Shown here in pieces: positions 1 through 7,256 of a DNA stretch of 11,789 nt. The DNA is from Roseovarius sp. Its GTDB lineage: Bacteria; Pseudomonadota; Alphaproteobacteria; Rhodobacterales; Rhodobacteraceae. Under the pieces are notes generated by a model that saw only the letters and a program-made list of their open reading frames with translations, had not been told where the DNA came from and searched no databases. Position 1 is the first letter of the stretch. The number at the start of each line of letters is the position of its first letter. The stretch covers positions 1-11,789 of the forward strand of contig SLDH01000334.1 in the NCBI GenBank assembly GCA_007125415.1. Direction: 5' to 3'. Both the position numbers and the translations under genes were made by a program.

Positions 1-381
1 GACAACCTCGCCCTGGCGCTGGCCGCGATGGAGGGCATGGTGCGGGACATGGCCGCCAACCGCGGGGCGCTGGCCGCTGCGGCGGGCTCGGGCTTTTCCA
101 CCGCGACCGATCTGGCGGACTGGCTGGTGCGGGTGCTCAACCTGCCTTTCCGCAAAGCGCATCACGTGACGGGAAGCCTTGTCGCCATGGCCGAGCGTGA
201 CGGCGTGGACCTGCCCGATCTGAGCCTCGAGCAGATGCAATCCGTGCATCCGGGCATTGATCGCACTATATTCGATGTGCTCGGCGTGGAAAACTCGGTC
301 GCGTCGCGCATGAGCTATGGGGGCACCGCCCCCGCACAGGTGCGCGCACAGATCGCCAGATGGAAGGAGAAACTGGGATGA
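1..381 (+). CDS. argH: Argininosuccinate lyase, C-terminal part (5' end outside window)
   Basis: This is the last step of arginine biosynthesis: argininosuccinate is split into arginine and fumarate in the cytoplasm. The reading frame is open from base 1, so only the last 126 residues of a protein usually about 460 residues long are seen. They belong to the C-terminal helical domain of the aspartase/fumarase superfamily. Recognisable stretches are [12 protein letters not shown], then [11 protein letters not shown], and the family's characteristic ending [10 protein letters not shown] followed by a helix ending RWKEKLG. The catalytic signature (GSSxMPxKxN) lies upstream of the window and cannot be checked. 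The TGA stop overlaps the ATG of the next gene as ATGA, so the two are probably translationally coupled. Identification is by eye, but the tail is very typical of ArgH. Confidence 0.93.
   Translation, partial: DNLALALAAMEGMVRDMAANRGALAAAAGSGFSTATDLADWLVRVLNLPFRKAHHVTGSLVAMAERDGVDLPDLSLEQMQSVHPGIDRTIFDVLGVENSVASRMSYGGTAPAQVRAQIARWKEKLG
364..369 (+). promoter_or_regulatory. Ribosome binding site of the small lipoprotein gene
   Basis: AAGGAG lies inside the last codons of argH, eight bases before the ATG at 378. It favours this ATG over the in-frame ATG at 360, which would add six residues in front of the signal peptide. Confidence 0.6.
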
Positions 382-551
382 AACATCTCGCAGCGCTACC
401 GATCATCGCCCTGCTTGCGGCTTGCGGCGCGGATGGAGAGCCGGTGCGCCCGACATACAGCACGACCATCGGCGTGGGGCAGAGCGGGGTGCACACGCAT
501 ACGTCTGTGGGCGCGCGCAAGGGCAATATCTCGGTGAGGATCGGCCTTTGA
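378..551 (+). CDS. Small lipoprotein between argH and lysA
   Basis: A 57-residue protein begins with a classic lipoprotein signal peptide: MKH, a hydrophobic stretch, then the lipobox LAAC with the acylated Cys at residue 16. The mature part is about 42 residues ([10 protein letters not shown], then a Gly/Ser/Thr/His-rich tail ending NISVRIGL). Residue 2 after the Cys is Ala, not Asp, and in enterobacterial rules this predicts outer-membrane sorting by Lol; that rule is less secure in alphaproteobacteria. The start overlaps the argH stop (ATGA) and the stop overlaps the next start (TTGA), so the gene sits in a tightly coupled string. Small lipoproteins beginning CGxxGP-like and encoded next to lysA occur in many Proteobacteria; the LptM family, which assists maturation of the LPS transport translocon, is one example. 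Membership in that family is only a suggestion here, because the tail is longer and different. The lipoprotein call itself is secure. Confidence 0.8.
   Translation: MKHLAALPIIALLAACGADGEPVRPTYSTTIGVGQSGVHTHTSVGARKGNISVRIGL
536..540 (+). promoter_or_regulatory. Ribosome binding site for a TTG start
   Basis: GAGGA (within GGTGAGGA) ends seven bases before the TTG at 548. This spacing is what selects TTG as the start of the DUF2834 gene, since no ATG or GTG is available near the conserved N-terminus. Confidence 0.55.
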
Positions 552-847
552 AGTGGCTCTTTCTGGCGCTCGCCGTATGGGGCAGCATCCATCCGATGTA
601 TTATTTCATCAGCTGGTTCAATGCCAATGAATACAGCCTGATGGCAATGGTCGATGCCTGGCATGTCAACGCCGCCACATCGGGCCTTGTCTGGGACCTG
701 ACGATCGCTGCCGTCGCGCTGACGGTCTGGGTGTTCTATGAAACCGTCACCCGGCGCGACTGGCTTCGTCTTCTGGCCATTCCGGCGACATTCTGCATCG
801 GCGTAAGCTGCGGATTGCCGCTCTATCTCTATCTTCGGATGCGCTGA
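548..847 (+). CDS. DUF2834 family small membrane protein, TTG start
   Basis: A 99-residue integral membrane protein of unknown function. Read from the TTG at 548 (M/L)[11 protein letters not shown], it shows three hydrophobic segments: about residues 2-22, 45-65 and 73-95. The C-terminal segment ends GLPLYLYLRMR, a pattern typical of DUF2834 proteins (hydrophobic N-terminus, a WF turn, a central aliphatic helix followed by a charged patch ETVTRRDW, and a final PLYLYLR). No upstream ATG gives a sensible protein: reading further 5' runs into the antisense-like arginine-rich frame overlapping argH. The TTG overlaps the lipoprotein stop (TTGA) and has a GAGGA ribosome site seven bases upstream, so translation is probably coupled. 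There is no catalytic motif. Being cotranscribed with argH would place it incidentally in an amino-acid operon; the sequence does not reveal a direct role in arginine or lysine synthesis. Confidence 0.82.
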   Translation: MKWLFLALAVWGSIHPMYYFISWFNANEYSLMAMVDAWHVNAATSGLVWDLTIAAVALTVWVFYETVTRRDWLRLLAIPATFCIGVSCGLPLYLYLRMR

Positions 848-970
848 CGGCTGCCAGCGCGGCGTGTCCCCCCATCCCCGCCCCGCGACAAGGCGCGGCA
901 TTGCGGCCCCCGCCTTGCAGGTGCCAGCTTTCCAGTTGATTGCGAAGGCAGCAGACCGTAGAGGCGTGAC

Positions 971-2236
971 ATGGATCATTTCATCTATCACAACGGTACG
1001 CTTCATGCCGAGGATGTCCCCGTGACCGAGATCGCAGCGGCGGTGGGCACGCCCTTCTATCTCTACTCCACCGCCACGCTGAGCCGCCATTTCAGGCTTT
1101 TCGATGAAGCGCTGGAGGGGATGGACCATCTGGTCTGCTATGCGATGAAGGCCGCCAGCAATCAGGCGATTCTCAAGACATTGGCGAGCCTCGGCGCGGG
1201 GATGGATGTGGTTTCGGGCGGGGAGTATCTGCGCGCGCAGGCCGCAGGCGTTCCGGGGGAGCGGATCGTCTTTTCCGGTGTCGGCAAGACCCATGAGGAA
1301 ATGCGGCTGGCGCTTGCAGGCGGCATCCGGCAGTTCAACGTGGAAAGCGAGCCGGAGATGGAGGCGCTCTCGGCCATCGCCACACAGATGGGCAAGGTCG
1401 CGCCCATTGCCATCCGCGTGAACCCGGACGTGGACGCGCGCACTCATGCCAAGATCGCCACGGGAAAATCCGAGAACAAGTTCGGCATCCCGATCAGCCG
1501 TGCGCGCGAGGTCTATGCGCTGGCCGCCGGTCTGCCGGGCCTCGATGTTGTCGGGATCGATGTGCATATCGGCAGCCAGCTGACCGACCTCGAGCCCTTC
1601 CGGCTGGCCTATGCCAAGGTCGCCGAACTGACCGAGAGCCTGCGCGCCGACGGGCATGACATCCGCCGACTCGATCTGGGCGGGGGGCTCGGTATTCCCT
1701 ATACCCGCTCGAACGAAGCCCCGCCCCTGCCCACCGACTATGGGGCGATGATCCGCGAAACGCTGGGCCATCTGGGTTGCGAGATCGAGATCGAACCGGG
1801 TCGCCTGATCGTCGGCAATGCGGGTATTCTGGTATCCAGGGTGATCTATGTGAAATCGGGCGAGGACCGGGATTTCCTGATCCTCGACAGCGCCATGAAC
1901 GATCTCATCCGCCCGGCGATGTATGACGCCCATCACGACATCATCCCGGTAGAAGAGCCCGCCCCCGGCAATGATGGGCGCATCTATGACGTTGTCGGGC
2001 CCGTCTGCGAATCGGGCGACACTTTCGCGCGGGGGCGACAGATGCCGGAACTGAACGCAGGCGATCTGGTGGCCTTCCGAAGCGCAGGTGCCTATGGGGC
2101 CGTCATGGCCTCGGAATACAACAGCCGGCCGCTGATCCCGGAGGTCCTGGTGCATGAGCGTCAATTCGCCGTCATTCGTGCCCGGCCAACCTTTGACGAA
2201 ATGATAAAACGCGATACCATTCCGGAGTGGCTGTAG
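971..2236 (+). CDS. lysA: Diaminopimelate decarboxylase
   Basis: This PLP-dependent enzyme decarboxylates meso-2,6-diaminopimelate to L-lysine, the final step of lysine synthesis, in the cytoplasm. At 421 residues it has the usual length. Fold-type III features are all present in order: the PLP-binding lysine K60 in YAMKAASN, VSGGE at 81-85, the HIGS motif at 199-202, the phosphate-binding GGGLG at 237-241, EPGR at 275-278, and the second-subunit active-site segment CESGD at 346-350 with Cys346 and Glu347. Tyr375 in the AGAYGAVMASEYNSRP segment follows. The ATG at 971 has GAGG six bases upstream. It lies 123 bases after the DUF2834 gene, which leaves room for its own promoter, although I see no strong -35/-10 pair. 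The gene is followed after 37 bases by the TIGR02302 gene, probably in the same transcript. Intact, with no key residue missing. Confidence 0.97.
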   Translation: MDHFIYHNGTLHAEDVPVTEIAAAVGTPFYLYSTATLSRHFRLFDEALEGMDHLVCYAMKAASNQAILKTLASLGAGMDVVSGGEYLRAQAAGVPGERIVFSGVGKTHEEMRLALAGGIRQFNVESEPEMEALSAIATQMGKVAPIAIRVNPDVDARTHAKIATGKSENKFGIPISRAREVYALAAGLPGLDVVGIDVHIGSQLTDLEPFRLAYAKVAELTESLRADGHDIRRLDLGGGLGIPYTRSNEAPPLPTDYGAMIRETLGHLGCEIEIEPGRLIVGNAGILVSRVIYVKSGEDRDFLILDSAMNDLIRPAMYDAHHDIIPVEEPAPGNDGRIYDVVGPVCESGDTFARGRQMPELNAGDLVAFRSAGAYGAVMASEYNSRPLIPEVLVHERQFAVIRARPTFDEMIKRDTIPEWL

Positions 2237-2273
2237 GGCTATCCCGTCCCACGGCCCGACAACGGGATGCGCA

Positions 2274-4853
2274 ATGCCAATCGATCTCTCCGCATTCGGA
2301 ACCTTGCAGCAAAAGTTGCGCTGGCCGCTGACCTTCACCTGGGCCGGGCTTCTGGCCGAACGTCTGGTGCGGGCATTCTGGCCGCTCTGGACGCTGATCG
2401 CGGCGACCGCAGCGGCATTGATGCTCGGGCTTCAGGACCTGATCTCGATCGAGATCGTCTGGAGCCTGATGGTTCTGATCAGCCTGTTTTTCGTGATCTT
2501 CGCGGTAAAGGGCCTGCGCGGTTTCCGCTGGCCGCTCAGGGTCGAGGCCCTGGCGCGTCTCGATGCGACCTTGCCTGGTCACCCGCTGACCGCGCTGACC
2601 GACCGGCAGGTGATCGGCGACACGGATGACGCCTCGCGGCTGATGTGGCTGGCGCATCAGGCGCGAATGGCCGAACGTGTCGCGGACGCACGGCCTGTCG
2701 AACCCGATCTGAAGCTGGCGCGCCAGGATCCTTTCGGATTGCGTTATGTCGCCCTTCTGGGGCTGGTTGTGGCCCTGCTCTTCGGCTCGGTCTGGCGCGC
2801 CGGATCGGTGACTGGTATGACACCGGGCGGTGGGGCATTGGCCAGCGGCCCCGTCTGGGAAGGCTGGATCGAACCACCGGCCTATACAGGCCTGCCCAGC
2901 CTCTACCTGAATGACCTTCGGCACGAGATTCGCGCGCCCGAAGGTAGCCGCATAACGATCCGCTTTTATGGCGAGGTCGGGGCGCTGACCCTGGCGGAAA
3001 CAGTGTCGGGCCGCACCGAAGATGTCGGGGCCGCCAGCGATACGACCCAAAGCTTCGACATCACGCGCGACGGCGAAGTCCGCATCGATGGACCGGGCGG
3101 ACAAGGCTGGATGGTGCGTGTCACACCCGATCTGCCGCCCACCGTCGAGCTTGTTGAAGAAGGCACCAGAACCACTTTCGACGGCCAGATGAGCCAGCCG
3201 TTCCGCGCCCGTGACGATTACGGGATCGTCGACGGCATTGCCACCTTCGAGCTTGATCTGGACAGGGTCGATCGGCGCTACGGGCTCGCCGCCGAGCCGG
3301 ATTCACAAGAACCCATCGTCTTGCAACTGCCCTTGCCGATCACCGGAGCGCGCGATGAATTCACCGAGACCGTGGTTGAGAACCTTTCGGAGCACCCCTG
3401 GGCGCATCTGCCCGTCACACTGACCCTCGAAGTGTCGGACGCCTCGGAACAGATCGGGCAGTCCATACCAGAAGAGATGATGCTGCCGGCACGACGCTTT
3501 TTCGATCCGGTGGCCGCGGCCGTGATCGAGCAGCGCCGTGACCTGCTATGGGCCAAGTCGAACGCGCCTGACGTGGCGCGCATGCTGCGCGCCATCTCTC
3601 ATGATCCCGAGGAGAACCTCTTTCGTGATCACGGAGCCTATCTCAAACTGCGGGTGATCCTCCGTCGGATCGAGCAACTGGCCGCCGATGGCGCGTTGAC
3701 CGATGAGAAACAGACCGAGATCGCGCAGGCCATGTGGGATCTGGCGATCCTGCTGGAGGAGGGCGATATCGGCGATGCGCTCGAGCGGATGCGCAAGGCG
3801 CAGGAGCGGTTGTCAGAAGCGGTCAAGCGTGGTGCCAGTGAGGAAGAGATCGCCGAATTGATGCAGGAATTGCGTGACGCTACGCAGGATTATCTGCGCC
3901 AGAAAACGCAGCAGGCCCAGCGCGACCGCGACAGGGACGGGACGGATGAGCGCGACCTGAGCGGTGAGAACCGGGAAATGACCATGCTGACCCAGCAGGA
4001 TATCCAGGACATGATGGACCGCATTCAGGAACTGATGGAACAGGGACGCATGGCCGAGGCGCAACAGGCGCTGGATGAGTTTCAGCAGATGATGGAGAAC
4101 CTGCGCATGGCTGAAAGCCAGCCGGGCCAGGGCGGCGACAGCCCCGGCCAACAGGCCATGGAGGGTCTTGCGGAAACGCTGCGGGATCAGCAGGGCCTGT
4201 CGGATCAGGCCTTCCGCGACCTGCAGGAGCAGTTCAACCCCGGTGCCAATCAGGGGCAAGGGCAGGGTCAGGGAACACAGGGCCGCGGCGACGATCTTGG
4301 GCAAGGCGATGACCCGGACGGTCAGGGTCAGCAGGGTGAACAACAAGGACAGGGCGACGAAGCAGGGTCCCTCGCTGACCGGCAGGAGGCGCTGCGCCGG
4401 CAGTTGGAAGCGCAACGCGAGTCGATGCCGGGGCCGGGCACGCCCGAGGGCGACGCCATGCGCGACTCGCTTGACCGGGCCGAAGGCGCAATGGAGGGGG
4501 CCGAACAGGCCCTGCGCGAAAACGATCTGGCCGAAGCGATCGACCAGCAGTCCGAGGCGATGGAAGCGCTGCGCGAAGGCATGCGATCCTTGGGCGACGC
4601 GATGGCTCAGAACAGCCAGCCCCAGAACGGCCAGGGCGACTCGCTGGGGCAGTTCGGTGAACAGCAATCCGATCCGCTGGGCCGGATGCCCGGGCGCGGC
4701 AGTCAGGTGGGCACTCAGGATGACCTTCTGCAGGGCGAGGATGTGTATCGCCGTGCGGGTGAGTTGCTTGACGAGATACGCCGACGCTCGGGCGACACCG
4801 CGCGCCCCGAGGAGGAACGCGACTATCTTCGCCGGCTGCTGGAGCGTTTCTGA
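2274..4853 (+). CDS. TIGR02302 / DUF4175 family membrane protein
   Basis: An 859-residue protein of unknown function, of a type widespread in Alphaproteobacteria. The N-terminus carries three likely membrane segments: about residues 34-55, 60-79 and 155-175. Between the second and third is a soluble loop (85-150) with the RWPLRVEALARLD pattern. After segment three comes a proline/aromatic motif WIEPPAYTGLPS (198-209), typical of DUF4175, and then a beta-rich region to about 410. This part is probably periplasmic, by inference. From about 440 onward the sequence is strongly helical and rich in Glu, Gln, Met and Arg (likely coiled coil). It is interrupted by a Gly/Gln/Asp low-complexity stretch near 660-695 and ends in a conserved-looking REEERDYLRRLLERF-like tail (here PEEERDYLRRLLERF). 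The ATG at 2274 has only a weak GGGA site; the overlapping ATG at 2267 is in another frame. The gene follows lysA by 37 bases, so an operon is likely. There is no enzymatic motif. Confidence 0.88.
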   Translation: MPIDLSAFGTLQQKLRWPLTFTWAGLLAERLVRAFWPLWTLIAATAAALMLGLQDLISIEIVWSLMVLISLFFVIFAVKGLRGFRWPLRVEALARLDATLPGHPLTALTDRQVIGDTDDASRLMWLAHQARMAERVADARPVEPDLKLARQDPFGLRYVALLGLVVALLFGSVWRAGSVTGMTPGGGALASGPVWEGWIEPPAYTGLPSLYLNDLRHEIRAPEGSRITIRFYGEVGALTLAETVSGRTEDVGAASDTTQSFDITRDGEVRIDGPGGQGWMVRVTPDLPPTVELVEEGTRTTFDGQMSQPFRARDDYGIVDGIATFELDLDRVDRRYGLAAEPDSQEPIVLQLPLPITGARDEFTETVVENLSEHPWAHLPVTLTLEVSDASEQIGQSIPEEMMLPARRFFDPVAAAVIEQRRDLLWAKSNAPDVARMLRAISHDPEENLFRDHGAYLKLRVILRRIEQLAADGALTDEKQTEIAQAMWDLAILLEEGDIGDALERMRKAQERLSEAVKRGASEEEIAELMQELRDATQDYLRQKTQQAQRDRDRDGTDERDLSGENREMTMLTQQDIQDMMDRIQELMEQGRMAEAQQALDEFQQMMENLRMAESQPGQGGDSPGQQAMEGLAETLRDQQGLSDQAFRDLQEQFNPGANQGQGQGQGTQGRGDDLGQGDDPDGQGQQGEQQGQGDEAGSLADRQEALRRQLEAQRESMPGPGTPEGDAMRDSLDRAEGAMEGAEQALRENDLAEAIDQQSEAMEALREGMRSLGDAMAQNSQPQNGQGDSLGQFGEQQSDPLGRMPGRGSQVGTQDDLLQGEDVYRRAGELLDEIRRRSGDTARPEEERDYLRRLLERF
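4251..4359 (+). repeat. Gly/Gln low-complexity coding tract
   Basis: Within the TIGR02302 gene, short irregular reiterations of CAG/CAA and GGN codons encode a run of GQ dipeptides mixed with Asp and Glu. It probably acts as a flexible hydrophilic linker between two helical regions. Such tracts are prone to length change by slippage; the number of units here is not a perfect tandem array. Confidence 0.55.
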
Positions 4854-5014
4854 GCAGGGGCGAGGATGCTCGTCGATCCTGTTGGATGTCTCGTAAGCGC
4901 ATCACCTCGCCGTCACGCCGAAGGACACCTGCATGAACCGGCTTGCCTGACTGCACGGATAGCCCCTTCCTCGGCCGATGCTCCTACACGCGAGTGTCAT
5001 TGGCGGGCGTATGC

Positions 5015-5034
5015 CCGGGCCGCAAGCGGCCCGG
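5015..5034. terminator. GC hairpin between convergent genes, possible terminator
   Basis: A perfect inverted repeat, CCGGGCCGC then AA then GCGGCCCGG, gives a nine-pair stem on paper (loop at least four bases if the closing pair opens). It lies in the 274-base region between the TIGR02302 stop (plus strand) and the EamA stop (minus strand), where a bidirectional terminator would be expected. No clear T-run follows on either strand, so intrinsic termination is not secured; it may only be a stable 3' end. Nothing else in 4854-5127 looks like a gene. Confidence 0.4.
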
Positions 5035-5127
5035 CCCGTGCGGGGCTGAATCCCATTTGGCGCAAATGCTTGTCTTATGCTGATCCCGGCTCTTGTGCGA
5101 AGAGAGAGCCAGCGCGGACCACCCCGC

Positions 5128-6030
5128 TCAGTCTCGAGTCTGCGCCAGCGGTACCTTTCGCAGCAGGGTCGGGATCACTTCCACGGCGGCAGCTGTCAGG
5201 ATAAAGAGAGTGCCCGCCACTTGCATCACCCCGAACGGCTCATCGAGAAACAAGGCGCCGGTTCCGACGCCCGAGAGGATCTCGGCTGTGAGCAGGAAGC
5301 TGATCACCGCCGGAGAGAGGCGCTGCGCGCTCCACAAAGTGAGCAGCAGGATGGGCAACACATAGATGAGTCCTGCCAATGCGCCGACGCCCCGCTCACC
5401 CCAGCCGCCGGAGGCCGCGGCGGTCATGCCGCCGGTGAGCATGATGAAGACAAGACCCAGCACCGCCGCTGCAAGAGCGGTGACCAATGACAGGCTCATC
5501 ACATTCATCCGCGCACTTGTGAAAATGAGAGCTGCACCGCCTGCCCATGCCATCCCCGAGATGACAGCCAGAAGATCCCCCAAGCCGAACCCCTCCAGCG
5601 ACACCTCGCCACCCAGCACCAGATAGGCCCCGATGAGCGCAAGGCAGACAGCCGCCGTCGTGGGCCAGCGCCATTGCTGCCCCATGAAGGCCCATTCGAT
5701 CAGCTTGCCCCAGGCCGGGGCGAGATAGAAGAGGAGAACCACCCGCACGACATCTGTCATGGTGAAGGCAACGGAATAGAGTGTGACGGCCATACCCACC
5801 AGAATGGCCCCCATCGCACCCCGTGTGCTGATCTGGAACGGCACCTTGCGCAGAAGCATCCAGAGGGTCGCGGCGATGAAGGCACCGAAATTCATCGCCA
5901 CACTGCCCCAGGCGCCGGTCATTCCGAGCCCGTCCAGAAACCGGATCGGAATCCACCAGACTCCCCAGAGCAGCGCCGAGATGAAAGCCAGTGCTACCGG
6001 CAAGGTTTTCCCGTCAGCCTGCATGGCCAT
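5128..6030 (-). CDS. EamA/DMT-superfamily transporter
   Basis: A 300-residue inner-membrane protein with about ten hydrophobic helices in two related halves, as expected for the drug/metabolite transporter superfamily (EamA domains). Recognisable pieces are LAFISALLWGVWWIPIRFL at the N-terminus, the helix VVRVVLLFYLAPAWGKLIEW in the first half, and ISFLLTAEILSGVGTGALFLDEP in the second half. That last piece matches the family's SxxxxLEPVxA...GExL region, with acidic Asp-Glu-Pro near the end. The substrate is unknown; members export amino acids, nucleobases or other small metabolites. The start is uncertain. ATG at 6030 (or 6024) puts the first helix close to the N-terminus as usual but has no good ribosome site. 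ATG at 6105 has AGGAG ten bases upstream but adds 25 atypical residues. The gene lies downstream of the FAH-family gene and may be transcribed separately. Confidence 0.85.
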   Translation of the reverse strand: MAMQADGKTLPVALAFISALLWGVWWIPIRFLDGLGMTGAWGSVAMNFGAFIAATLWMLLRKVPFQISTRGAMGAILVGMAVTLYSVAFTMTDVVRVVLLFYLAPAWGKLIEWAFMGQQWRWPTTAAVCLALIGAYLVLGGEVSLEGFGLGDLLAVISGMAWAGGAALIFTSARMNVMSLSLVTALAAAVLGLVFIMLTGGMTAAASGGWGERGVGALAGLIYVLPILLLTLWSAQRLSPAVISFLLTAEILSGVGTGALFLDEPFGVMQVAGTLFILTAAAVEVIPTLLRKVPLAQTRD

Positions 6031-6219
6031 CAATCCAATTCTGCTCGATCGCGTTTTCCCGCACCATGCAGGCAGGAGACATAGTCGCTTTATCAGCGCG
6101 AGCATGTCCGAACTGCTCCTGAGTGTCACGCTGAAAAAGACAGCCGCCCGGACCTCGGCCCATGCCGCACCTATGAAAGTGAGGTCAGTTCCTGCAGAAC
6201 CCCATGACCCGGCATCACA

Positions 6220-7071
6220 CTATAGCAAGACAGCTGATTTCTGCTCCCCCAGTCCCGTGATCCCCAGCGTCACGACCTCGCCGCCATGCAAGAAGCGCTG
6301 CGGGGATTGGCCCATGCCGACACCAGGCGGCGTGCCGGTCGAGATGATGTCGCCCGGCTGCAGGCTCATGAACCGGCTGCAATAGGAAACAAGCTGCGGA
6401 ATCTTGAATATGAGCGTTTCGGTAGAGCCTGTCTGCATCCGCTCGCCATCCACATCCAGCCACATGTCCAGCGCGTCGATATCGGGTATCTCGTCGAGGG
6501 TCACAAGCCATGGCCCTGTCGGCCCGAAAGTATCGCAGCCTTTCCCCTTGTCCCAGGTTCCGGCGCGCTCGAGCTGGAATTCGCGCTCGGAGACATCGTT
6601 GACCACACACAGCCCGGCCACATGGCGCATCGCATCGGCTTCGTCGATATAAACACCAGGTTCGCCGATGACGACGCCCAGTTCGACCTCCCAATCGGTC
6701 TTCATCGCGCCGCGGGGAATCTGAATCGGATCGTTCGGGCCGACAATTGCCGAAGTCCACTTGTTGAAGATGATCGGCTCTTCCGGGATCGGCATGCCTG
6801 CCTCTTCGGCATGATCGGCATAGTTGAGACCGATGCAGACGAATTTGCCGATGTTGCCGACGCAGGGCCCGAGGCGCAGATCCTTCTGAGGTATGCCATC
6901 CACCACAGGCAGTGTATCCATGTCGAGATCCTGCAAGGCTTGGAGGCCGGCGAGGCGCAGGGTTTCTCCCGCGATATCGGAGACCTTGCCCGAAAGGTCG
7001 CGCACGCGACCCCATGTGTCGAGCAACCCGGGCTTTTCAGCCCCGATTGCACCATAGCGAAGAAGTTTCAT
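6220..7071 (-). CDS. Fumarylacetoacetate hydrolase family protein (probable 2-keto-3-deoxy sugar acid hydrolase/hydratase-like)
   Basis: A 283-residue cytoplasmic enzyme of the FAH superfamily. The ATG at 7071 is chosen because it gives the family's typical start MKLLRYG, and a TAGGA ribosome site lies eight bases upstream; a longer frame from 7119 adds 16 unsupported residues. Landmarks: KFVCIGLNYADHAEE (76-90), the metal-binding WEVELGVVIG with Glu128 and Glu130, VVNDVSERE with Asp159, DTFGPTGPWLV (180-190), and the closing STGTPPGVG (244-252). All three acidic metal ligands are present. The family hydrolyses or hydrates 2-keto acids. The closest types by memory are 2,4-diketo-3-deoxy-L-rhamnonate/fuconate hydrolases and the mislabelled 'ureidoglycolate lyases'. 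The neighbouring sugar importer favours a sugar-acid role over aromatic catabolism; this is inference. It lies 185 bases downstream of the ATPase gene, with the same orientation. Confidence 0.88.
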   Translation of the reverse strand: MKLLRYGAIGAEKPGLLDTWGRVRDLSGKVSDIAGETLRLAGLQALQDLDMDTLPVVDGIPQKDLRLGPCVGNIGKFVCIGLNYADHAEEAGMPIPEEPIIFNKWTSAIVGPNDPIQIPRGAMKTDWEVELGVVIGEPGVYIDEADAMRHVAGLCVVNDVSEREFQLERAGTWDKGKGCDTFGPTGPWLVTLDEIPDIDALDMWLDVDGERMQTGSTETLIFKIPQLVSYCSRFMSLQPGDIISTGTPPGVGMGQSPQRFLHGGEVVTLGITGLGEQKSAVLL

Positions 7072-7146
7072 GGGATTTTTCCTACCTTCAGATCCTTGGA
7101 TTTCTGATTTGTGTGACATGCCTGTGAAGATCCTCAGCCTGCCCTG

Positions 7147-7156
7147 AAGCCGGCTT
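7147..7156. promoter_or_regulatory. Palindrome AAGCCGGCTT in the leader of the FAH-family gene
   Basis: A perfect 10-base palindrome with a central CG lies about 75 bases upstream of the FAH-family start, in the 185-base gap after the ATPase gene. LacI-type operators share a central CG with AA and TT flanks, so it could be a repressor site, but a 10-base palindrome in GC-rich DNA is weak evidence. The rest of the gap (7072-7256) shows no convincing promoter or terminator. Confidence 0.2.
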
Positions 7157-7256
7157 TGGTGGCCTGCGCGGGCTGGCAGTCATCGATGCGCTGAGCGCGC
7201 GACCATCGCAACGGACAGGCCCGGCCCCAGCCATGATCTGCCAAACACCCCGTGCA

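Noticed and set aside
145..151. Second ATPase domain P-loop and first signature look mutated in the ABC ATPase (protein positions 289-297 and 145-151)
   Set aside because: These deviations are standard in CUT2 double ATPases and do not suggest a pseudogene.
289..303. Possible fusion or long N-terminal extension of the DUF2834 protein into argH
   Set aside because: The frame is open back to 317, but the translated stretch is Arg/His/Cys-rich and lies fully inside argH and the lipoprotein gene. The TTG at 548 with its ribosome site explains the gene.
266..2338. 690-codon open frame on the minus strand opposite lysA and the argH end
   Set aside because: It is antisense to lysA, whose full motif set is intact. 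Its product is rich in His/Arg/Asp with no domain pattern, which is the usual result of GC-rich codon third positions.
3813..4667. 284-codon minus-strand frame rich in Leu, opposite the TIGR02302 C-terminal half
   Set aside because: The Leu-rich look comes from the reverse complement of CAG/GAG codons in the Gln/Glu-rich region. It is not a membrane protein gene.
4866..5204. 112-codon plus-strand frame in the convergent intergenic region
   Set aside because: It has no good ribosome site, runs into the antisense of the EamA gene, spans the hairpin, and its composition is Arg/Pro/Ala-rich without a family pattern.
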